From assembly GCA_002401225.1 (NCBI GenBank), contig NVSM01000067.1:1-6247 (forward strand): DNA of 6,247 nt, given 5' to 3'. The stretch is from a bacterium. Lineage in GTDB: Bacteria; Planctomycetota; Phycisphaerae; Phycisphaerales; UBA1924. The position numbers and the translations under genes were made by a program. The notes beneath the pieces are model-generated. The model was not told where the DNA came from. It made no database searches and saw only the letters and a list, made by a program, of their open reading frames with translations. This document shows positions 5,204 through 6,247 of the stretch, piece by piece (position 1 is the first letter of the stretch; every line of letters starts with the position of its first letter).

Positions 5204-5959
5204 GTGGACGACGAGAACCAATTACACGCTGATCCTACGGACACGCAATCGCCTGTCGATGTTGGGCACCTTCATGACTTCATGGAGAGCATTACCGCCC
5301 AAAGGCTGATGGACATCTTTGCCACAGGCTTTTCATCTTTATCCCTGCTCGTATTCACGCCTTCAGGCATTATTGTCTTTGCGAACAATGTCGCTATCAA
5401 AGCATTCAAAGGCGAGACCATGCAAAGCGTCAAAGGCAAACGCCTCGTAGATTTAGCCCCACCTGCATGGGCAAACGAACGCGTGAAATATATGCAGCTC
5501 GCAGCAAAGAGCGGCAACCCCATCCCGATCATTGAACTCCTCGCTGGAACCAGGCTCTACTCCTTGCTCCGCCCCGTCGAGGTAATGCACAAAGGCGAGA
5601 TCGAGACACTGATTTTTATCACTGTCGAACCGATCTCACCTATCCAACTCCGATGGCTTCGGGAGCATGACACCGGCGATGAGTTAATCATGGCTGAGCA
5701 CATTGATCTGGGTCGGCTTAGTGTATTGACATCGCGCGAAATCGAAGTCCTCGCGCTGATGGGGCAAGGGCTTCGTCAGAAAGAGATCGCCACAAAGCTC
5801 TGCCGATCTATATCCACGATCGATCGCCATCGCGAACGCATCGGCGAAAAGCTAGACATCAAAGACCGGGCAGACCTGATCGCTATCGCCCGCGAAGCCG
5901 GGCTCGAAGTTGAAGACGCAAAGCGTACCCATATGTCGATGAAACCCAAGTTGCCATAA
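5204..5959 (+). CDS. PAS domain plus LuxR-type HTH transcriptional regulator
   Basis: This is a predicted cytosolic one-component transcription regulator. Residues of about 34-145 resemble a PAS sensor fold: SLSLLVFTPSGIIVFANNVA is the typical opening with strand, turn and AN motif, and ETLIFITVEPI the closing strand. Residues of about 171-232 form a LuxR/GerE HTH, with LTSREIEVLALMGQG (175-189), KEIATKL (193-199) and STIDRHRERIGEKL (204-217) as the DNA-binding helix region. The absence of an N-terminal receiver domain argues against a response regulator. The start is GTG, supported by AAGGA (5190-5194) 9 nt upstream. A short basic tail of about 15 residues follows the HTH. It is transcribed away from scoA and is followed after 72 nt by a second PAS gene of similar design. 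The ligand and targets cannot be told from sequence. Confidence 0.88.
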   Translation: MDDENQLHADPTDTQSPVDVGHLHDFMESITAQRLMDIFATGFSSLSLLVFTPSGIIVFANNVAIKAFKGETMQSVKGKRLVDLAPPAWANERVKYMQLAAKSGNPIPIIELLAGTRLYSLLRPVEVMHKGEIETLIFITVEPISPIQLRWLREHDTGDELIMAEHIDLGRLSVLTSREIEVLALMGQGLRQKEIATKLCRSISTIDRHRERIGEKLDIKDRADLIAIAREAGLEVEDAKRTHMSMKPKLP

Positions 5960-5979
5960 ACCAGAAAATCTGGTACCCT

Positions 5980-6014
5980 CATTCGTGATATCGCTCATCT
6001 ATACCCATTCGTGA
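5980..6014. repeat. Two direct CATTCGTGA repeats between the PAS genes
   Basis: CATTCGTGA occurs at 5980-5988 and again at 6006-6014, starts 26 bp apart, in the 72-nt gap before the second PAS gene. About two and a half helical turns separate them. They may be a regulator site or a small chance duplication. A weak hairpin ACCAGA-AAA-TCTGGT (5960-5974) directly follows the first gene's stop. Confidence 0.3.
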
Positions 6015-6031
6015 GTGACGAGGTCTACTTT

Positions 6032-6247
6032 ATGAACAACGAAAATCCAAAGCTTGTTCAAGAGAACGCTGAGTATCCGATGCTCAGGCTTCTCAAAGAT
6101 CTCCCCGCAGCTGCCCTGCTCACCGAGATCATGACAAGCTTGTACAACATCACCATCATGGTATGGGATGAAAACGGGACGATTCTGTGTGCCAACGATG
6201 TCGTCGCGCGTGGGTTTCGTCGAAAATCTGTCGATGAACTCCTTGGC
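6032..6247 (+). CDS. Second PAS-domain protein, partial (C-terminus beyond window)
   Basis: An ATG at 6032 opens a frame that stays open for 72 codons to the window end, with GAGG (6020-6023) 8 nt upstream. The translation runs from MNNENPKLVQENAEYPMLRL through NITIMVWDENGTILCANDVV to RRKSVDELLG. The middle part is a PAS-like opening. It aligns without gaps to residues 46-79 of the preceding regulator (V, G, I, AN, V, F and G conserved), so the two look like tandem paralogues. A C-terminal LuxR HTH is expected but lies outside the window. It may be in one transcription unit with the first gene. Confidence 0.75.
   Translation, partial: MNNENPKLVQENAEYPMLRLLKDLPAAALLTEIMTSLYNITIMVWDENGTILCANDVVARGFRRKSVDELLG

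Overview
The window carries mid-GC bacterial DNA with compact, translationally coupled minus-strand operons and two plus-strand regulators at the right end. A planctomycete of the Phycisphaerae type is my best guess, from the style of the small PAS-LuxR proteins and the feo genes. That is an inference from protein flavour only; no marker gene such as rRNA is present.

Layout. Positions 1-433 hold no gene. They carry GC-rich palindromes: the edge of one REP-like hairpin at 1-34, a perfect 20-bp-stem hairpin at 160-216, and an elaborate cruciform-type palindrome at 248-406 (31-bp outer arms, 15-bp inner arms, two small side hairpins). Positions 434-2896 are a minus-strand ferrous-iron uptake operon in the order feoA, feoB, then a 58-residue one-helix membrane protein ending in DCNCG. 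The operon is preceded by a good sigma-70-like promoter overlapped by a Fur-box-like dyad (2960-2976). Positions 2996-4750 are a second minus-strand operon: scoA (subunit A of succinyl-CoA:3-ketoacid CoA-transferase) followed by three small membrane proteins. The genes are separated by 5 nt or overlap by 4 nt (ATGA). The two middle membrane proteins are diverged duplicates sharing the tail WAxxRLxADAIKDGAK. The last resembles LapA/DUF1049 proteins.

Positions 4751-5203 are a non-coding divergent intergenic region. At 5204-5959 (plus strand, GTG start) lies a PAS plus LuxR-type HTH regulator. It is followed at 6032 by the beginning of a second, similar PAS protein that runs off the window.

How the parts fit. 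FeoB is the GTP-dependent Fe2+ permease and FeoA its small cytosolic partner. The 58-residue protein sits where other lineages carry FeoC or FeoB-associated Cys-rich proteins, so it is a candidate third Feo component. ScoA would need a ScoB partner for ketone-body/acetoacetate activation. No scoB is adjacent, which makes the coupling of scoA to three small membrane proteins the least explained feature here. The most interesting signals are the tail duplication that also encodes the ribosome-binding site of the next gene, the third Feo gene, and the cruciform palindrome.
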